A stretch of DNA of 64,000 bases from Nocardioides sediminis. Lineage in GTDB: Bacteria; Actinomycetota; Actinomycetes; Propionibacteriales; Nocardioidaceae. The translations under genes were made by a program, and so were the position numbers. The stretch spans positions 124,001 through 188,000 of the forward strand of contig NZ_PZYZ01000003.1 in NCBI RefSeq assembly GCF_003047295.1. The letters run 5' to 3'. The notes below the pieces were generated by a model. That model was given only the letters and a program-made list of their open reading frames with translations. It did no database searches and had not been told where the DNA came from. Below are positions 37,043-47,028 of the stretch, piece by piece. Position 1 is the stretch's first letter. Each line of letters begins with the position of its first letter.

Positions 37043-37837
37043 TCAGACGGCCACGGGCGCCTTGATCGCCGGGTGCGGGTCGTAGCCCTCGAGGGTGATG
37101 TGCTCGAGGTCGAAGCCGTCGATCGTGGTGACCTTCGGGTCGAGCGTCAGCGTGGGCAGCGGGCGCGGCTCGCGGGTGAGCTGGAGGCGCGCCTGATCGA
37201 CGTGGTTGGAGTAGAGGTGCGCGTCGCCGAGCGTGTGCACGAAGTCGCCGACCTCGAGCCCGGTCACCTGCGCGACCATGTGGGTGAGCAGGGCGTACGA
37301 CGCGATGTTGAACGGCACGCCGAGGAAGACGTCCCCGCTGCGCTGGTAGAGCTGGCAGGACAGCCGCCCGTTCGCCACGTAGAACTGGATCAGCGTGTGG
37401 CACGGCGGCAACGCCATGTCGGGCACGTCGGCGACGTTCCAGGCGCTGATGACGTGGCGGCGGCTGTCCGGGTCGGCCTTGATCTGCTCGATGACCTGGG
37501 CGACCTGGTCGACGTGCCGCCCGTCGGGGGTGGGCCAGGAGCGCCACTGGTGGCCGTAGATCGGCCCGAGGTCGCCGTCGGCGTCCGCCCACTCGTCCCA
37601 GATGGTGATGCCGCGGTCGTGGAGCCACTTCACGTTGGTGTCCCCGCGCAGGAACCACAGCAGCTCGCCGAAGACGCTGCGGGTGTGCACCTTCTTGGTG
37701 GTCACCAGCGGGAAGCCCTGCGAGAGGTCGAAGCGCATCTGGTGGCCGAAGAGGCTCAGCGTGCCGGTGCCCGTGCGGTCGTCCTTGGCCACCCCGTCGT
37801 CGAGCAGTCGCTGGAGGAGGTCGAGGTAGGGCCGCAT
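37043..37837 (-). CDS. thyA: Thymidylate synthase
   Basis: 264 aa, the standard bacterial length. Cys146 in [11 protein letters not shown] is the catalytic nucleophile, with [17 protein letters not shown] for phosphate and dUMP binding and [12 protein letters not shown] for the folate site. Methylates dUMP with methylene-THF. The start at 37837 is the family start; the open frame above it is antisense to phzF. A TAGCCT hexamer overlapping the phzF stop lies 7 nt upstream, so it may be transcribed as a leaderless mRNA. Confidence 0.96.
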   Translation of the reverse strand: MRPYLDLLQRLLDDGVAKDDRTGTGTLSLFGHQMRFDLSQGFPLVTTKKVHTRSVFGELLWFLRGDTNVKWLHDRGITIWDEWADADGDLGPIYGHQWRSWPTPDGRHVDQVAQVIEQIKADPDSRRHVISAWNVADVPDMALPPCHTLIQFYVANGRLSCQLYQRSGDVFLGVPFNIASYALLTHMVAQVTGLEVGDFVHTLGDAHLYSNHVDQARLQLTREPRPLPTLTLDPKVTTIDGFDLEHITLEGYDPHPAIKAPVAV

Positions 37838-37847
37838 GACCGCAAGG

Positions 37848-38675
37848 CTAGTCGCCGAGGTCGACCTCGCCCACGATGCGGGAGACGGTGTCGCCGGCGA
37901 CCCAGACGTCGTCGCCCTCCCGGGACACGTGCACCCGACCGGCGCGTCCGATCGCGGTGCCCTGGGCCGCGACGTACGACGTCGGGAGCGCGTTGCCGGC
38001 CAGCCACTGGCCCAGCCCTGCGTTGAGCGAGCCGGTGACGGGGTCCTCGTCGACCCCCATCCCGGCGCCGAGCGCCCGCACCTCGCAGGCGGTGTCCCCG
38101 TCGGCGCGCGGTCCGACCACTCCGATGTCCAGCCCCTCGAAGTCCTGCCACGCGGGCTCGAGGGCCAGCACGGCGTCCGCGGACTCCAGCAGCACCCCGA
38201 CCCAGCCCGGGCCGTTGTCGACCCACGCGCTGTCCACCACGTCGTCACGGCCGATCCGCAGCGCGCGCACGACCCGCGCCAGGTCCTCCTCCGAGACCGG
38301 ACCGCTCCGCACCAGCGGCGGCGCCTGGAAGGCGAGCCGCTCGCCGCGTCGTACGGTCACCAGGCCCGCGCCGCACTCCTGCACCACGACCCCGTCGGTC
38401 GCCGGCACTCCCCCGGCCTCCAGCCACGCGTGGGCGGTGCCCAGCGTCGGGTGGCCGGCGAAGGGGAGCTCGGTGTCCGGCGTGAAGATCCGCACCCGGT
38501 AGTCGGCACCGGGGTCGGTGGGGGTGAGCACGAAGGTCGTCTCGCTCAGGTTGGTCCAGCGCGCGAAGGCACGCATCTGGTCGTCCGTGAGGCCGTCGGC
38601 GTCATGGACGACCGCGACCGGGTTGCCCCGCATCGGCTCGGGCGAGAAGACGTCGACCTGGCGGAAGGGGCGCAT
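37848..38675 (-). CDS. PhzF-family isomerase-like protein
   Basis: 275 aa. [17 protein letters not shown] (with the catalytic Glu of the family), [20 protein letters not shown] and [12 protein letters not shown] are characteristic of the diaminopimelate-epimerase-like fold of PhzF. The substrate is unknown; there is no phenazine cluster nearby. A TAGCGT box 6 nt before the ATG implies a leaderless transcript continuing to thyA (10-nt gap). Confidence 0.9.
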   Translation of the reverse strand: MRPFRQVDVFSPEPMRGNPVAVVHDADGLTDDQMRAFARWTNLSETTFVLTPTDPGADYRVRIFTPDTELPFAGHPTLGTAHAWLEAGGVPATDGVVVQECGAGLVTVRRGERLAFQAPPLVRSGPVSEEDLARVVRALRIGRDDVVDSAWVDNGPGWVGVLLESADAVLALEPAWQDFEGLDIGVVGPRADGDTACEVRALGAGMGVDEDPVTGSLNAGLGQWLAGNALPTSYVAAQGTAIGRAGRVHVSREGDDVWVAGDTVSRIVGEVDLGD

Positions 38676-38703
38676 GTCGCCACGCTAGCGACCGTCCGCG
38701 TCC

Positions 38704-39423
38704 TCAGCGCAACCGCGCTCCGGCCTCCACCAGCCGGGTGAGGCAGCTGTAGGGCGTGCACAGGAGGAAGACACGCCGGCCGGTCTCGGAGAGCCGGACA
38801 TAGGTGCCGGCGTCCGGGTTCGAGCTGTGCATCTCGACCAGGTGGAGCGTGGTGTCGGCGGGCCCGTCGACCGACTGAAGGAGCCGGTCCGGGGGGTCGA
38901 GCGGCGGGGTGGCGACGGTCCGGTCCGGTTCGAAGTCGACCTCCCCCGAGTACGACGAGAGCTCGCCGTCCGCGTCGACCCGTCGCACCTCGCCGTTCCA
39001 CCGCACGATCACGCCGTCCCCGTCAGCGACGAAGGGCCCGAGGTCGGGCAGCGTCACCGCCACGTCCGCGAGGCGGAGCTCGGTGCCGTCGTACCAGGGC
39101 ACGGGCAGCGGGTTGGGCTCCTCGGCGACGGCCGGCGGCTGCGGCCGTACCGACCACAGCACCGCGGCGACGACGACCAGGGCCAGCGCCCCGAGTGCCC
39201 CCAGCCCGATCCGGCGCCGCCGCGGGCGGTCGAGCTCGAGAGCGACCAGCTCGCGCACGCGCCGCTCGACGTCGTCCTCGCGCCCCAGCCGGGACCAGTG
39301 ACGCCGGCACCGCACCAGGGCACGGTCCACCGCCACCTCGGCCGCGGCACCGCCGCCGTGCTCCTCGACGAGGACGTGGCGGCGTGCCGCGACGAACGCG
39401 TGGAATCCCTCGTCGTGCGGCAT
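38704..39423 (-). CDS. Single-pass membrane protein with degenerate sigma-factor-like N-terminus
   Basis: 239 aa. The cytoplasmic part (1-70: FHAFVAARRHVLVEE, AVDRALVRCRRHWSRL) resembles region 2 of SigE-type ECF factors but lacks a full sigma domain. A membrane helix follows at about 72-92 (GLGALGALALVVVAAVLWSV), then an extracytoplasmic beta-like domain (95-239). A GGGAGGT site precedes the ATG at 39423. Role unknown; it could be a sensor or anti-sigma-like protein. The frame is open farther upstream but that part is antisense to the methyltransferase. Confidence 0.7.
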   Translation of the reverse strand: MPHDEGFHAFVAARRHVLVEEHGGGAAAEVAVDRALVRCRRHWSRLGREDDVERRVRELVALELDRPRRRRIGLGALGALALVVVAAVLWSVRPQPPAVAEEPNPLPVPWYDGTELRLADVAVTLPDLGPFVADGDGVIVRWNGEVRRVDADGELSSYSGEVDFEPDRTVATPPLDPPDRLLQSVDGPADTTLHLVEMHSSNPDAGTYVRLSETGRRVFLLCTPYSCLTRLVEAGARLR

Positions 39424-39482
39424 CGGCACCTCCCGAGGTCCTTCGGTGCGACCCCGCCGCCGGATGGGTCGGGCGACGCCGG

Positions 39483-40253
39483 TCAGGCCACGCCGTGTGC
39501 CACTGCCGCCCGGACGCGGAAGACGAGGTGCCCGTCCTCCGTCCACGGAGCCGCGGCGTCCGCGAAGCCGTCCTGCATGCGCTGCTGCACCTCGTCGGAC
39601 TGCGCCCGCCAGGCGACCCCGAAGTTGCCCACCGAGGTCACCCCCGCCCAGAGGTCGTCGGGCCGGACCCGCCAGTCCCACTCCAGCGGAACCGCCTCGA
39701 CGTCCCGCACACCGGCCTCCGCGAGCAGGTCCGCCAGCCCGTTGGGCGACCGCTCGAAGTCGAGCTCGGGCGCCAGCCGGGGCATCTCGGGACGCACCGC
39801 CCCGGCCTCGTCGAGGAGCGCGTTCCACAGGGCGGCCTGCGGCTGCAGCTGGGCCGGCCAGGCCGTCGCCACCACGGCACCGCCCGGGCGCGCCACCGGG
39901 ACCAGGCCCCGGGCGGCGACTCGCGGGTCGTCGACGTGGTTGAGCACGAAGTTGGCGACGACCGCGTCGAAGGACCGGTCGTCGTACGGCAGGTCGGGCA
40001 GGCCACCCGGCCGCACGTCGGCCGCGGACCGGGAGGTCGCCAGCGCGACCATCTGCGGGTCGGGGTCGACCGCGTGGACGACGTGGCCCGCCTCGACCAG
40101 TGCGGCGGACACGTGGCCCGACCCGCACCCGACGTCGAGCACTCGCGAGCCCGCGGGCACCCGGTCGAGCAGCGCCTCGGCGGTGCCGGCGCACAGGGTC
40201 GCGAACGAGCGGTCGTAGGCGCCCGCGACGTCGTTCCAGAGCCTCTCGGCCAT
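39483..40253 (-). CDS. Class I SAM-dependent methyltransferase
   Basis: 256 aa. Motif I VLDVGCGSGHVSAAL, motif II HAVDPDPQMVALA, and FDAVVANFVLNHVDDP give the Rossmann SAM site. Substrate not identifiable; UbiE/Coq5-like small-molecule type. It follows the gcvT-associated small gene by 14 bp, so it is probably in the gcvT operon. Confidence 0.87.
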   Translation of the reverse strand: MAERLWNDVAGAYDRSFATLCAGTAEALLDRVPAGSRVLDVGCGSGHVSAALVEAGHVVHAVDPDPQMVALATSRSAADVRPGGLPDLPYDDRSFDAVVANFVLNHVDDPRVAARGLVPVARPGGAVVATAWPAQLQPQAALWNALLDEAGAVRPEMPRLAPELDFERSPNGLADLLAEAGVRDVEAVPLEWDWRVRPDDLWAGVTSVGNFGVAWRAQSDEVQQRMQDGFADAAAPWTEDGHLVFRVRAAVAHGVA

Positions 40254-40267
40254 CGGTCGTCGGCCGC

Positions 40268-40519
40268 TCAGGCGTGGAGCGACATCGGTCCGTAGACCTG
40301 CCGGTCGTGCTCGAAGAGGGTCACGGCGTCGACACCGGCCTCGGCGAGCTCGGCCCAGATCTCCCCCACCCACGACTCGGCGTCGGCCTGCGACCCGAAC
40401 CGCTGGCCCTCGTGCTCGGGGGCCGCCACCTCGTTGCCGGAGGCGTCCTCGAGGCGCCACCACCAGGGGCGCTCGGAGGCACTGGGCTGGCGGAAGGTCG
40501 GCGGCTGGCCGGGAAGCAT
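40268..40519 (-). CDS. Conserved small hypothetical protein downstream of gcvT
   Basis: 83 aa, Trp-rich: ERPWWWRLEDASGN, SQADAESWVGEIWAEL, and VTLFEHDRQVYGPMSL. No signal or membrane helix. Its ATG shares a base with the gcvT stop (TGATG), so it is translated by coupling. Proteins of this form are common in actinobacteria, with no known function. Confidence 0.75.
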   Translation of the reverse strand: MLPGQPPTFRQPSASERPWWWRLEDASGNEVAAPEHEGQRFGSQADAESWVGEIWAELAEAGVDAVTLFEHDRQVYGPMSLHA

Positions 40520-41628
40520 CAGGACTCCTTGACCGACGTGTCGACGAAGGGCGGCTTGACGAGGCGGAAGATCTCGCGACGGCCGCGCACGTCGACGCCG
40601 ACCTCGGCGTCCTCGGCGACCATGGTCGGGATCAGCGCCAGGCCGATGCCCTTCTTGAGCGTCGGGGAGAAGGTGCCCGAGGTGATGTCCGCCAGCGGCA
40701 CGTCCTGGGTGAGGGTGACGCCCATGCCGGGGCGCGGGATGCCGCGACCGACCGCGACCAGGCCGCGCAGCCGTCGCTTGGGGCCGGCCTCCTTCTCGGC
40801 GACCAGGGCGTCCTTGCCCCAGAAGGTCTCCTTCTTCCAGCCGACGGCCCAGGTCAGGCCGGCCTCGACGGGCGTGACGTCGAGGCTGATGTCCTGGCCG
40901 TGCAGCGGGTAGCCCATCTCGGTGCGCAGCGTGTCGCGGGCGCCCAGTCCGCACGGGAGGATGCCGTGCTCGGCGCCGGCGGCCAGGATCGCCTGCCAGA
41001 GCCCGAGGGCACCCTCGTTGGCGACGATCAGCTCGTAGCCGCGCTCGCCGGTGTAGCCGGTGCGGCACACGACGACGTCGGGTCCCTCGAAGGGCGCCTC
41101 CACGAAGGACATGTAGTCGTGCCCGGTGGGCAGGCCGATCGCGTCGAGGACCTCGTCGGACTTCGGGCCCTGCACGGCGAGCACGGCGTAGTCGCGGTGG
41201 TGGTCCGAGACGGCAACGCCGTCCGGCGCGGCCTCGCGCAGGCGGCGAACGACCTCGGCGGTGTTGGCGGCGTTGGGGACCAGCAGGACGTGCTCGTCGT
41301 CCTGGTAGTAGGCGATGAGGTCGTCGACGATCCCGCCGGTCCGCTCGTCGCAGCACAGCGTGTACTGCGCCTTCCCCGGCGCGATCTTGCGCAGGTCGTT
41401 GGACAGCGTCGCGTTGACGAAGTCGGCGGCACCGGTGCCGGTGACCATCGCCTTGCCGAGGTGGCTCACGTCGAAGACGCCCACCGCCTCGCGGACGGCG
41501 GTGTGCTCCTTGACCACGCCGGAGGGGTACTCGAGGGACATCGACCAGCCGCCGAACTCGGCGAGCTTGGCGCCCAGGGCCACGTGTGCCTCGTGCAGCG
41601 GAGACTGCGTGAGGGTCTGCTCGGACAT
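40519..41628 (-). CDS. gcvT: Aminomethyltransferase (glycine cleavage T protein)
   Basis: 369 aa. LGAKLAEFGGWSMSLEYPSG, FDVSHLGKAMVTG, GYTGERGYEL and GLGARDTLRTEMGYPLHGQD are diagnostic. It transfers the methylene group from the lipoyl arm of the H protein to tetrahydrofolate. The start at 41628 matches the family. TAGGTT 7 nt upstream (41641-41636) marks a leaderless promoter. No gcvP or gcvH in the window. Confidence 0.95.
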   Translation of the reverse strand: MSEQTLTQSPLHEAHVALGAKLAEFGGWSMSLEYPSGVVKEHTAVREAVGVFDVSHLGKAMVTGTGAADFVNATLSNDLRKIAPGKAQYTLCCDERTGGIVDDLIAYYQDDEHVLLVPNAANTAEVVRRLREAAPDGVAVSDHHRDYAVLAVQGPKSDEVLDAIGLPTGHDYMSFVEAPFEGPDVVVCRTGYTGERGYELIVANEGALGLWQAILAAGAEHGILPCGLGARDTLRTEMGYPLHGQDISLDVTPVEAGLTWAVGWKKETFWGKDALVAEKEAGPKRRLRGLVAVGRGIPRPGMGVTLTQDVPLADITSGTFSPTLKKGIGLALIPTMVAEDAEVGVDVRGRREIFRLVKPPFVDTSVKES

Positions 41629-41682
41629 GGTCGGCAACCTACCGCAGCGCGGTGTGTCGGACGCCTCGCCTAGCATGCCCGG
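41629..41682. promoter_or_regulatory. Divergent leaderless promoters gcvT / pepA
   Basis: The minus strand has TAGGTT at 41641-41636 (7 nt before the gcvT ATG). The plus strand has TAGCAT at 41671-41676 (6 nt before the pepA GTG). No ribosome-binding sequence precedes either start. Confidence 0.6.
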
Positions 41683-43206
41683 GTGACGACGACGTACACG
41701 CTGCGCAGCGCCAGCCCCGCCAAGACCCGAGCAGACGCCGTGGTGGTCGGCGTCCTCTCCTCCGACAAGGGCCCGGTCCTGTGCGAGGAGGCCGCCGAGG
41801 TGGGCGAGGCGTGGGGCCGCAAGCTGCGCCCGCTGCTCTCGTCGCTGGGCGTGACAGGCAAGGCCGGCGAGAGCGTCAAGGTGCCCACTGCCGGTGTCGT
41901 CCGCACCCCGCTGGTCGTCCTCGTGGGCCTCGGCCCCGCGGGTGCCGACGGGTCCGTCACGCCCACCGCCGTACGCCGCGCGGCCGGCGTCGCCGCCCGC
42001 AGCGTCCCCAACGCCGCCTCCGTGGCCCTGGCCCTCCCGGCCGGCTCCCCCGAGCAGGTCGCCGCCGCCACCGAGGGACACCTGCTCGGCGGATACACCT
42101 ACACGCGCCACAAGTCGGGCGACCCCGAGTCGACGGCGGCCGGCGAGGTCGTCGTGCTGAGCCCCGTGGCCCGCAAGGCCGAGGCGGTCACCGCCTTCGA
42201 GGACGCGCAGGTCGTGGCCCGCGCGGTGCTCACCTGCCGCGACTGGGTCAACGAGCCGCCCGGCCACCTGACGCCGCCCGCGTTCGCCGACGCCGTCACC
42301 GAGGCCCACCAGTCGCTCACCAAGGGCCGCCACGCCCCCAAGGTCACGCTCGAGGTCCTCGACGACGCGCAGCTGGCCGAGCTCGGCTGCGGCGGCACGC
42401 TCGCCGTCGGCAACAGCTCGACCGCCAAGCCGCGCATGGTCCGGCTGACGTGGTCCCCCAAGGGCGCCCGCCGTCACCTCGCCCTCGTCGGCAAGGGCAT
42501 CACCTTCGACTCCGGCGGCCTCACCATCAAGCCCGCGAGCAGCATGGTCGGCATGAAGGGCGACATGGCCGGCGCGGCCGCCGTCATCGCCGCCACCTTC
42601 GCGATCGCCGAGCTCGGCCTGCCCGTCAAGGTCACCACCTACGCCCCGATGGCGGAGAACATGGTGTCGGGCTCCTCGATGCGCCCGGGTGACGTGATCA
42701 CGATGTACGGCGGCACCACCGTCGAGATCGCCAACACCGACGCCGAGGGCCGGCTGCTGCTCGGTGACGCCCTCCAGATGGCCTCCGAGCAGAAGCCCGA
42801 CGTCGTCGTCGACGTGGCCACCCTGACCGGTCACCTCCAGATCGCCCTCGGCGACCGCGTCGCCGCCGTCCTCGGCACCGACGAGCCGGTCCGCGCCGTG
42901 CTCGACGCGGGCGAGGCGGCCGGCGAGCAGCTCTGGCCGATGCCCATCCCGGAGGAGATGAAGGAGCGCATCACCTCCTCCAAGGTCGCCGACCTGCTCC
43001 AGCACGACTGGGTGCGCTGGGGCGGCGGCCTCTACGCCTCGGCGTTCCTGCGGGAGTTCACCGGCGGGCTGCCCTGGGCACACATGGACATCGCCGGCAA
43101 CGAGATCAACGGCGGCGGGCCCTACGGCCACGTGCCCTCCGGGGCCACCGGCTTCGGCGTGACGACGCTGGTCGCCTACGCGCGCTCGCTGGCAGCGACC
43201 GACTGA
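41683..43206 (+). CDS. pepA: Leucyl aminopeptidase (M17)
   Basis: 507 aa from GTG. The C-terminal catalytic domain has GKGITFDSGGLTIKP, MKGDMAGAA and the family signature NTDAEGRLLLGDAL; metal and catalytic Lys/Asp/Glu residues are intact. Cleaves N-terminal Leu and others; hexameric, two metal ions. An out-of-frame ATG 8 nt upstream is not used. It ends immediately before a convergent small gene. Its place between gcvT and sucB is conserved in mycobacteria. Confidence 0.95.
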   Translation: MTTTYTLRSASPAKTRADAVVVGVLSSDKGPVLCEEAAEVGEAWGRKLRPLLSSLGVTGKAGESVKVPTAGVVRTPLVVLVGLGPAGADGSVTPTAVRRAAGVAARSVPNAASVALALPAGSPEQVAAATEGHLLGGYTYTRHKSGDPESTAAGEVVVLSPVARKAEAVTAFEDAQVVARAVLTCRDWVNEPPGHLTPPAFADAVTEAHQSLTKGRHAPKVTLEVLDDAQLAELGCGGTLAVGNSSTAKPRMVRLTWSPKGARRHLALVGKGITFDSGGLTIKPASSMVGMKGDMAGAAAVIAATFAIAELGLPVKVTTYAPMAENMVSGSSMRPGDVITMYGGTTVEIANTDAEGRLLLGDALQMASEQKPDVVVDVATLTGHLQIALGDRVAAVLGTDEPVRAVLDAGEAAGEQLWPMPIPEEMKERITSSKVADLLQHDWVRWGGGLYASAFLREFTGGLPWAHMDIAGNEINGGGPYGHVPSGATGFGVTTLVAYARSLAATD

Positions 43207-43566
43207 TCAGAACCCGCCGGCCTTCTTGCGCCGGTTGTAGTCACGCATCCGCTGCGGGATGCCGACGACCGCGGCGTCGTACGACGGCACGTGGTGCTTG
43301 TTGGCGAAGTCGTGCGCCCACTTCACGCTCGGCACCCGCCGGCGCGTCCACTCCCCGTCGTGGGCCACGAGCAGCAGGGTCACGTCGCTGACCGCGGTGC
43401 GCGGCTCGACGAATCCCTCGACCCCCCGGTGCGTGCTGACGAAGTCGGCCAGGTGCGTGACGTCGAGGCCGTCGGCGGCCCGGACCTTGGTCGAACCGGT
43501 CCTGGTCGCGTCGGCGGCGGGGCGCCGCATGCGGCCGGAGCGACGGAATCGGTCGAAGAGTCCCAT
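43207..43566 (-). CDS. Conserved hypothetical protein
   Basis: 119 aa, soluble. It starts MGLFDRFRRSGRMRRPAADA, has a central alpha/beta part (DVTLLLVAHDGEWTRRRV) and ends in a basic tail MRDYNRRKKAGGF. The family is not recognised beyond being actinobacterial. The stop codon abuts the pepA stop. A CAGAAT box 6 nt before the ATG may be its -10. Start chosen at 43566; the very long open frame above it is antisense to lpdA and sucB. Confidence 0.75.
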   Translation of the reverse strand: MGLFDRFRRSGRMRRPAADATRTGSTKVRAADGLDVTHLADFVSTHRGVEGFVEPRTAVSDVTLLLVAHDGEWTRRRVPSVKWAHDFANKHHVPSYDAAVVGIPQRMRDYNRRKKAGGF

Positions 43567-43665
43567 GGCGCCATTCTGCCCGGCCACGCGAAGCGACCCG
43601 GTGTGGACAGGCTCACGAAGAGTGCAAAGATGGGCCCGACCCAACGGGAGAGCGGAAGGCATCAG

Positions 43666-45042
43666 GTGGCGGAGGGCGACTTCGACGTACTCATCCTCGG
43701 GGCGGGATCGGGCGGCTACGCCTGTGCGCTCCGGGCCGCGCAGCTCGGGCTGACGGTGGGACTCGTCGAGAAGGGTGATCTCGGGGGCACCTGCCTCCAC
43801 GTGGGCTGCATCCCGACCAAGGCGCTGCTGCACGCAGCCGAGGTCGCCGACTCGGCGCGTGAGGCCTCGCAGTTCGGCGTCCGCGCCACCCTGGACGGGA
43901 TCGACATGCCGGCGGTCAACGCCTACAAGGACAAGGTCGTCGGGCGGCTCTTCAAGGGGCTGACCGGGCTGATCAAGTCGCGGGGCATCACCGTGATCGA
44001 GGGCGAGGGCCGCCTGACCGGTCCGCGCACCGTCACCGTCGGCGACACCGCCTACACCGGCCGCCACGTCGTCCTGGCCTCCGGGTCCTACAGCAAGTCC
44101 CTGCCCGGTCTCGAGGTCGACGGCGAGCGGGTCCTCACCTCCGAGCACGCGCTGCGCCTCGACCGCGTCCCCGAGTCCGTCGTCGTGCTCGGTGGCGGCG
44201 TCATCGGCTGCGAGTTCGCCAGCGTGTGGGCGAGCTTCGGCTCCAAGGTCACCATCGTCGAGGCCCTCCCCCGTCTCGTCGCCGCGGAGGACGAGGCGTC
44301 GTCCAAGGCGCTCGAGCGAGCCTTCCGCAAGCGCAAGATCGACCTCCGCACCGGCACGCCGTTCCAGAGCGTCAAGCACACCGAGACCGGCGTCGCCGTC
44401 ACGGTCGAGGGCGGCGACGTCATCGAGGCCGACCTGCTGCTCGTGGCCGTCGGCCGCGGGCCGTCGACCCAGGGCCTCGGCTACGAGGAGCAGGGCGTCG
44501 CCATGGAGCGCGGCTTCGTGCTCGCCGACGAGCGCTGCCGCACCAACCTCGAGGGCGTCTACGCCGTGGGTGACATCGTCCCCGGCCTGCAGCTGGCCCA
44601 CCGCGGCTTCCAGCAGGGCATCTTCGTGGCCGAAGACATCGCCGGGCTCGACCCGCGGCCCATCGACGAGGCGGGCATCCCGCGGGTCACCTACTCCCAC
44701 CCGGAGATCGCGTCCGTCGGCCTCGACGAGGCGACCGCCCGCGAGAAGTACGGCGACGACGTCACCACCGTCACCTACGACCTCGGCGGCAACGGCAAGA
44801 GCCAGATCCTCGGCACGTCCGGCTTCGTCAAGCTCGTCAGCCGCACCGACGGGCCGGTCCTGGGCATCCACCTGGTCGGCGACCGCGTCGGCGAGCTCAT
44901 CGGCGAGGCCCAGCTGATCTACAGCTGGGAGGCGCACGCGGACGACGTGGCACCCCTCGTCCACGCCCATCCCACGCAGAACGAGGCGCTCGGCGAGGCC
45001 CACCTGGCCCTCGCCGGCAAGGCGCTGCACGCCCACTCCTGA
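43666..45042 (+). CDS. lpdA: Dihydrolipoyl dehydrogenase (E3)
   Basis: 458 aa from GTG with GGAAGG at the right distance. The FAD site is VLILGAGSGGYACALRAAQ. The redox disulfide is in GGTCLHVGCIPTKALLHAA. An NAD site (VVLGGGVIGCEFASVWASFG) and a C-terminal HAHPTQNEALGEA catalytic His-Glu complete the enzyme. Reoxidises lipoyl groups of 2-oxoacid dehydrogenases and the glycine cleavage system. sucB follows after 57 bp. Confidence 0.96.
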   Translation: MAEGDFDVLILGAGSGGYACALRAAQLGLTVGLVEKGDLGGTCLHVGCIPTKALLHAAEVADSAREASQFGVRATLDGIDMPAVNAYKDKVVGRLFKGLTGLIKSRGITVIEGEGRLTGPRTVTVGDTAYTGRHVVLASGSYSKSLPGLEVDGERVLTSEHALRLDRVPESVVVLGGGVIGCEFASVWASFGSKVTIVEALPRLVAAEDEASSKALERAFRKRKIDLRTGTPFQSVKHTETGVAVTVEGGDVIEADLLLVAVGRGPSTQGLGYEEQGVAMERGFVLADERCRTNLEGVYAVGDIVPGLQLAHRGFQQGIFVAEDIAGLDPRPIDEAGIPRVTYSHPEIASVGLDEATAREKYGDDVTTVTYDLGGNGKSQILGTSGFVKLVSRTDGPVLGIHLVGDRVGELIGEAQLIYSWEAHADDVAPLVHAHPTQNEALGEAHLALAGKALHAHS

Positions 45043-45099
45043 CCCAGACCATCCCCCCGCTTCACCAACACTCCACGTCAACGCGAGCGAAGGAATCCC

Positions 45100-47028
45100 A
45101 TGGCCTCCGAAGTCACCCTCCCCGCCCTCGGCGAGTCCGTCACCGAGGGCACCGTCACCCGCTGGCTCAAGCAGGTCGGCGACACGGTCGCGGTCGACGA
45201 GCCGCTGCTCGAGGTCTCCACCGACAAGGTCGACACCGAGATCCCCTCGCCGGTCGCGGGCACCCTGCTCGAGATCAAGGCCGAGGAGGACGACACCGTC
45301 GAGGTCGGCGCCGTGCTGGCCGTCGTCGGTGACGAGGGCGAGTCCGCCGGGGACGCCTCGGAGACCGCGGAGCCCGAGGCGCAGCCGCAGGACGAGCAGG
45401 AGGCCGAGAAGAAGGCCGAGCAGGAGGAGGAGATCGCCGAGGAAAAGGGCGAGCTCCCCGAGGGCGACGAGACCCCCGAGTCGGAGAAGTCCGACGAGCA
45501 GCCGGCCGCCGAGCAGTCGAGCGGTGGGTCCGAGGGCGGCTCCGGCGGCGGCTCCGCCACGTCGGTGACCCTGCCCGCCCTGGGCGAGTCGGTCACCGAG
45601 GGCACCGTCACCCGCTGGCTCAAGCAGGTCGGTGACGAGGTCGCGGTCGACGAGCCGCTGCTCGAGGTCTCCACCGACAAGGTCGACACCGAGATCCCCT
45701 CGCCGGTCGCGGGCACCCTGCTCGAGATCAAGGTCCAGGAGGACGAGACCGTCGAGGTCGGCGCCGAGCTCGCCGTGGTCGGCGACCAGGGTGCGTCCGC
45801 CTCGGACGCGTCCGGCTCCGCCGAGCCCGAGGCGCAGCCCAAGGACGAGCAGGAGGCCGAGAAGAAGGCCGAGCAGGAGGAGGAGATCGCCGAGGACAAG
45901 GGCGAGCTCCCCGAGGGCGACGAGACCCCCGAGTCCGAGAAGGCCGCGTCCGAGGAGGCACCCTCCGAGAAGGCCGAGCCCGCGCGCACCGCCGCCGAGG
46001 ACAAGCCCGCGGAGACCCCGGCCGCCCAGGAGAAGCAGGAGCCGGCCGCGCCCGCGCCGTCCCGCGGCGACGACCAGAGCGCGTACGTCACTCCCCTGGT
46101 CCGCAAGATGGCCGCCCAGCACAACGTGGACCTCGGTTCCGTCAGCGGCACCGGCGTCGGCGGCCGCATCCGCAAGCAGGACGTCCTCGACGCCGCGGCG
46201 GCCGCCCAGCAGCAGGCCCAGCAGCAGGCACAGCAGCCCGCCGCCGCGCCGGCCGCAGCGCCCGCCGCAGCCGCACCGGCCGGTGGCGCCGCCGCCCCGA
46301 GCGGTACGCCGTCGCCGCTGCGCGGCACCACGGAGAAGGTCTCGCGGCTGCGCAAGATCATCGCCGAGCGGATGCAGGACTCCCTGCAGACCTCCGCCCA
46401 GCTCACCCAGGTGATGGAGGTCGACGTGACCACCATCGCCCGGCTGCGCGAGCGGGTGAAGGGCGACTTCCTGGCCCGCGAGGGCGTCAAGCTGAGCTAC
46501 CTGCCGTTCTTCGCCAAGGCGGCGATCGACACGCTCAAGCAGCACCCCAAGCTCAACGCGGCCATCGACACCGACAAGGGCGAGGTGACCTACTTCGACC
46601 GCGAGAACATCGCGTTCGCCGTGGACACCGAGAAGGGCCTGCTCACCCCGGTCGTCAAGGACGCCGGTGACCTCTCGATCGCCGGCCTGGCCAAGAAGAT
46701 CGCCGACGTCGCCGAGCGCACTCGGACCAACAAGATCGGTCCCGACGAGCTCTCCGGCGGCACCTTCACGATCACCAACCTCGGCAGCTTCGGGGCGCTG
46801 TTCGACACCCCGATCATCAACAAGCCGCAGGTGGCGATCCTCGGCCCCGGTGCCGTGGTGAAGCGTCCCGTCGTCATCGACGACCCCAACCTGGGCGAGA
46901 CGATCGCCGTGCGCCACATGGTCTACCTGTCGCTGACCTACGACCACCGCCTGGTGGACGGGGCCGACGCCGGCCGCTTCCTCCGGGACGTCAAGGCGCG
47001 GCTCGAGTCCGGCCAGTTCGAGGTCTGA
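45100..47028 (+). CDS. sucB: Dihydrolipoamide acyltransferase E2 with two lipoyl domains
   Basis: 642 aa. Two lipoyl domains (about 2-76 and 153-227), each with [14 protein letters not shown] and the modified Lys, are separated and followed by Glu-rich linkers. A peripheral subunit-binding domain lies at about 325-362 ([20 protein letters not shown]). The acyltransferase domain (about 400-642) ends with [17 protein letters not shown], carrying the catalytic His and Asp. In actinobacteria this E2 serves pyruvate and 2-oxoglutarate dehydrogenase complexes. Each lipoyl-linker unit is a 151-residue duplication. Downstream of lpdA, probably one operon. Confidence 0.94.
   Translation: MASEVTLPALGESVTEGTVTRWLKQVGDTVAVDEPLLEVSTDKVDTEIPSPVAGTLLEIKAEEDDTVEVGAVLAVVGDEGESAGDASETAEPEAQPQDEQEAEKKAEQEEEIAEEKGELPEGDETPESEKSDEQPAAEQSSGGSEGGSGGGSATSVTLPALGESVTEGTVTRWLKQVGDEVAVDEPLLEVSTDKVDTEIPSPVAGTLLEIKVQEDETVEVGAELAVVGDQGASASDASGSAEPEAQPKDEQEAEKKAEQEEEIAEDKGELPEGDETPESEKAASEEAPSEKAEPARTAAEDKPAETPAAQEKQEPAAPAPSRGDDQSAYVTPLVRKMAAQHNVDLGSVSGTGVGGRIRKQDVLDAAAAAQQQAQQQAQQPAAAPAAAPAAAAPAGGAAAPSGTPSPLRGTTEKVSRLRKIIAERMQDSLQTSAQLTQVMEVDVTTIARLRERVKGDFLAREGVKLSYLPFFAKAAIDTLKQHPKLNAAIDTDKGEVTYFDRENIAFAVDTEKGLLTPVVKDAGDLSIAGLAKKIADVAERTRTNKIGPDELSGGTFTITNLGSFGALFDTPIINKPQVAILGPGAVVKRPVVIDDPNLGETIAVRHMVYLSLTYDHRLVDGADAGRFLRDVKARLESGQFEV

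Noticed and set aside
41675..41686. ATG just upstream of pepA
   Set aside because: Reads ATG-CCC-GGG-TGA and stops; the GTG at 41683 is in frame with pepA.
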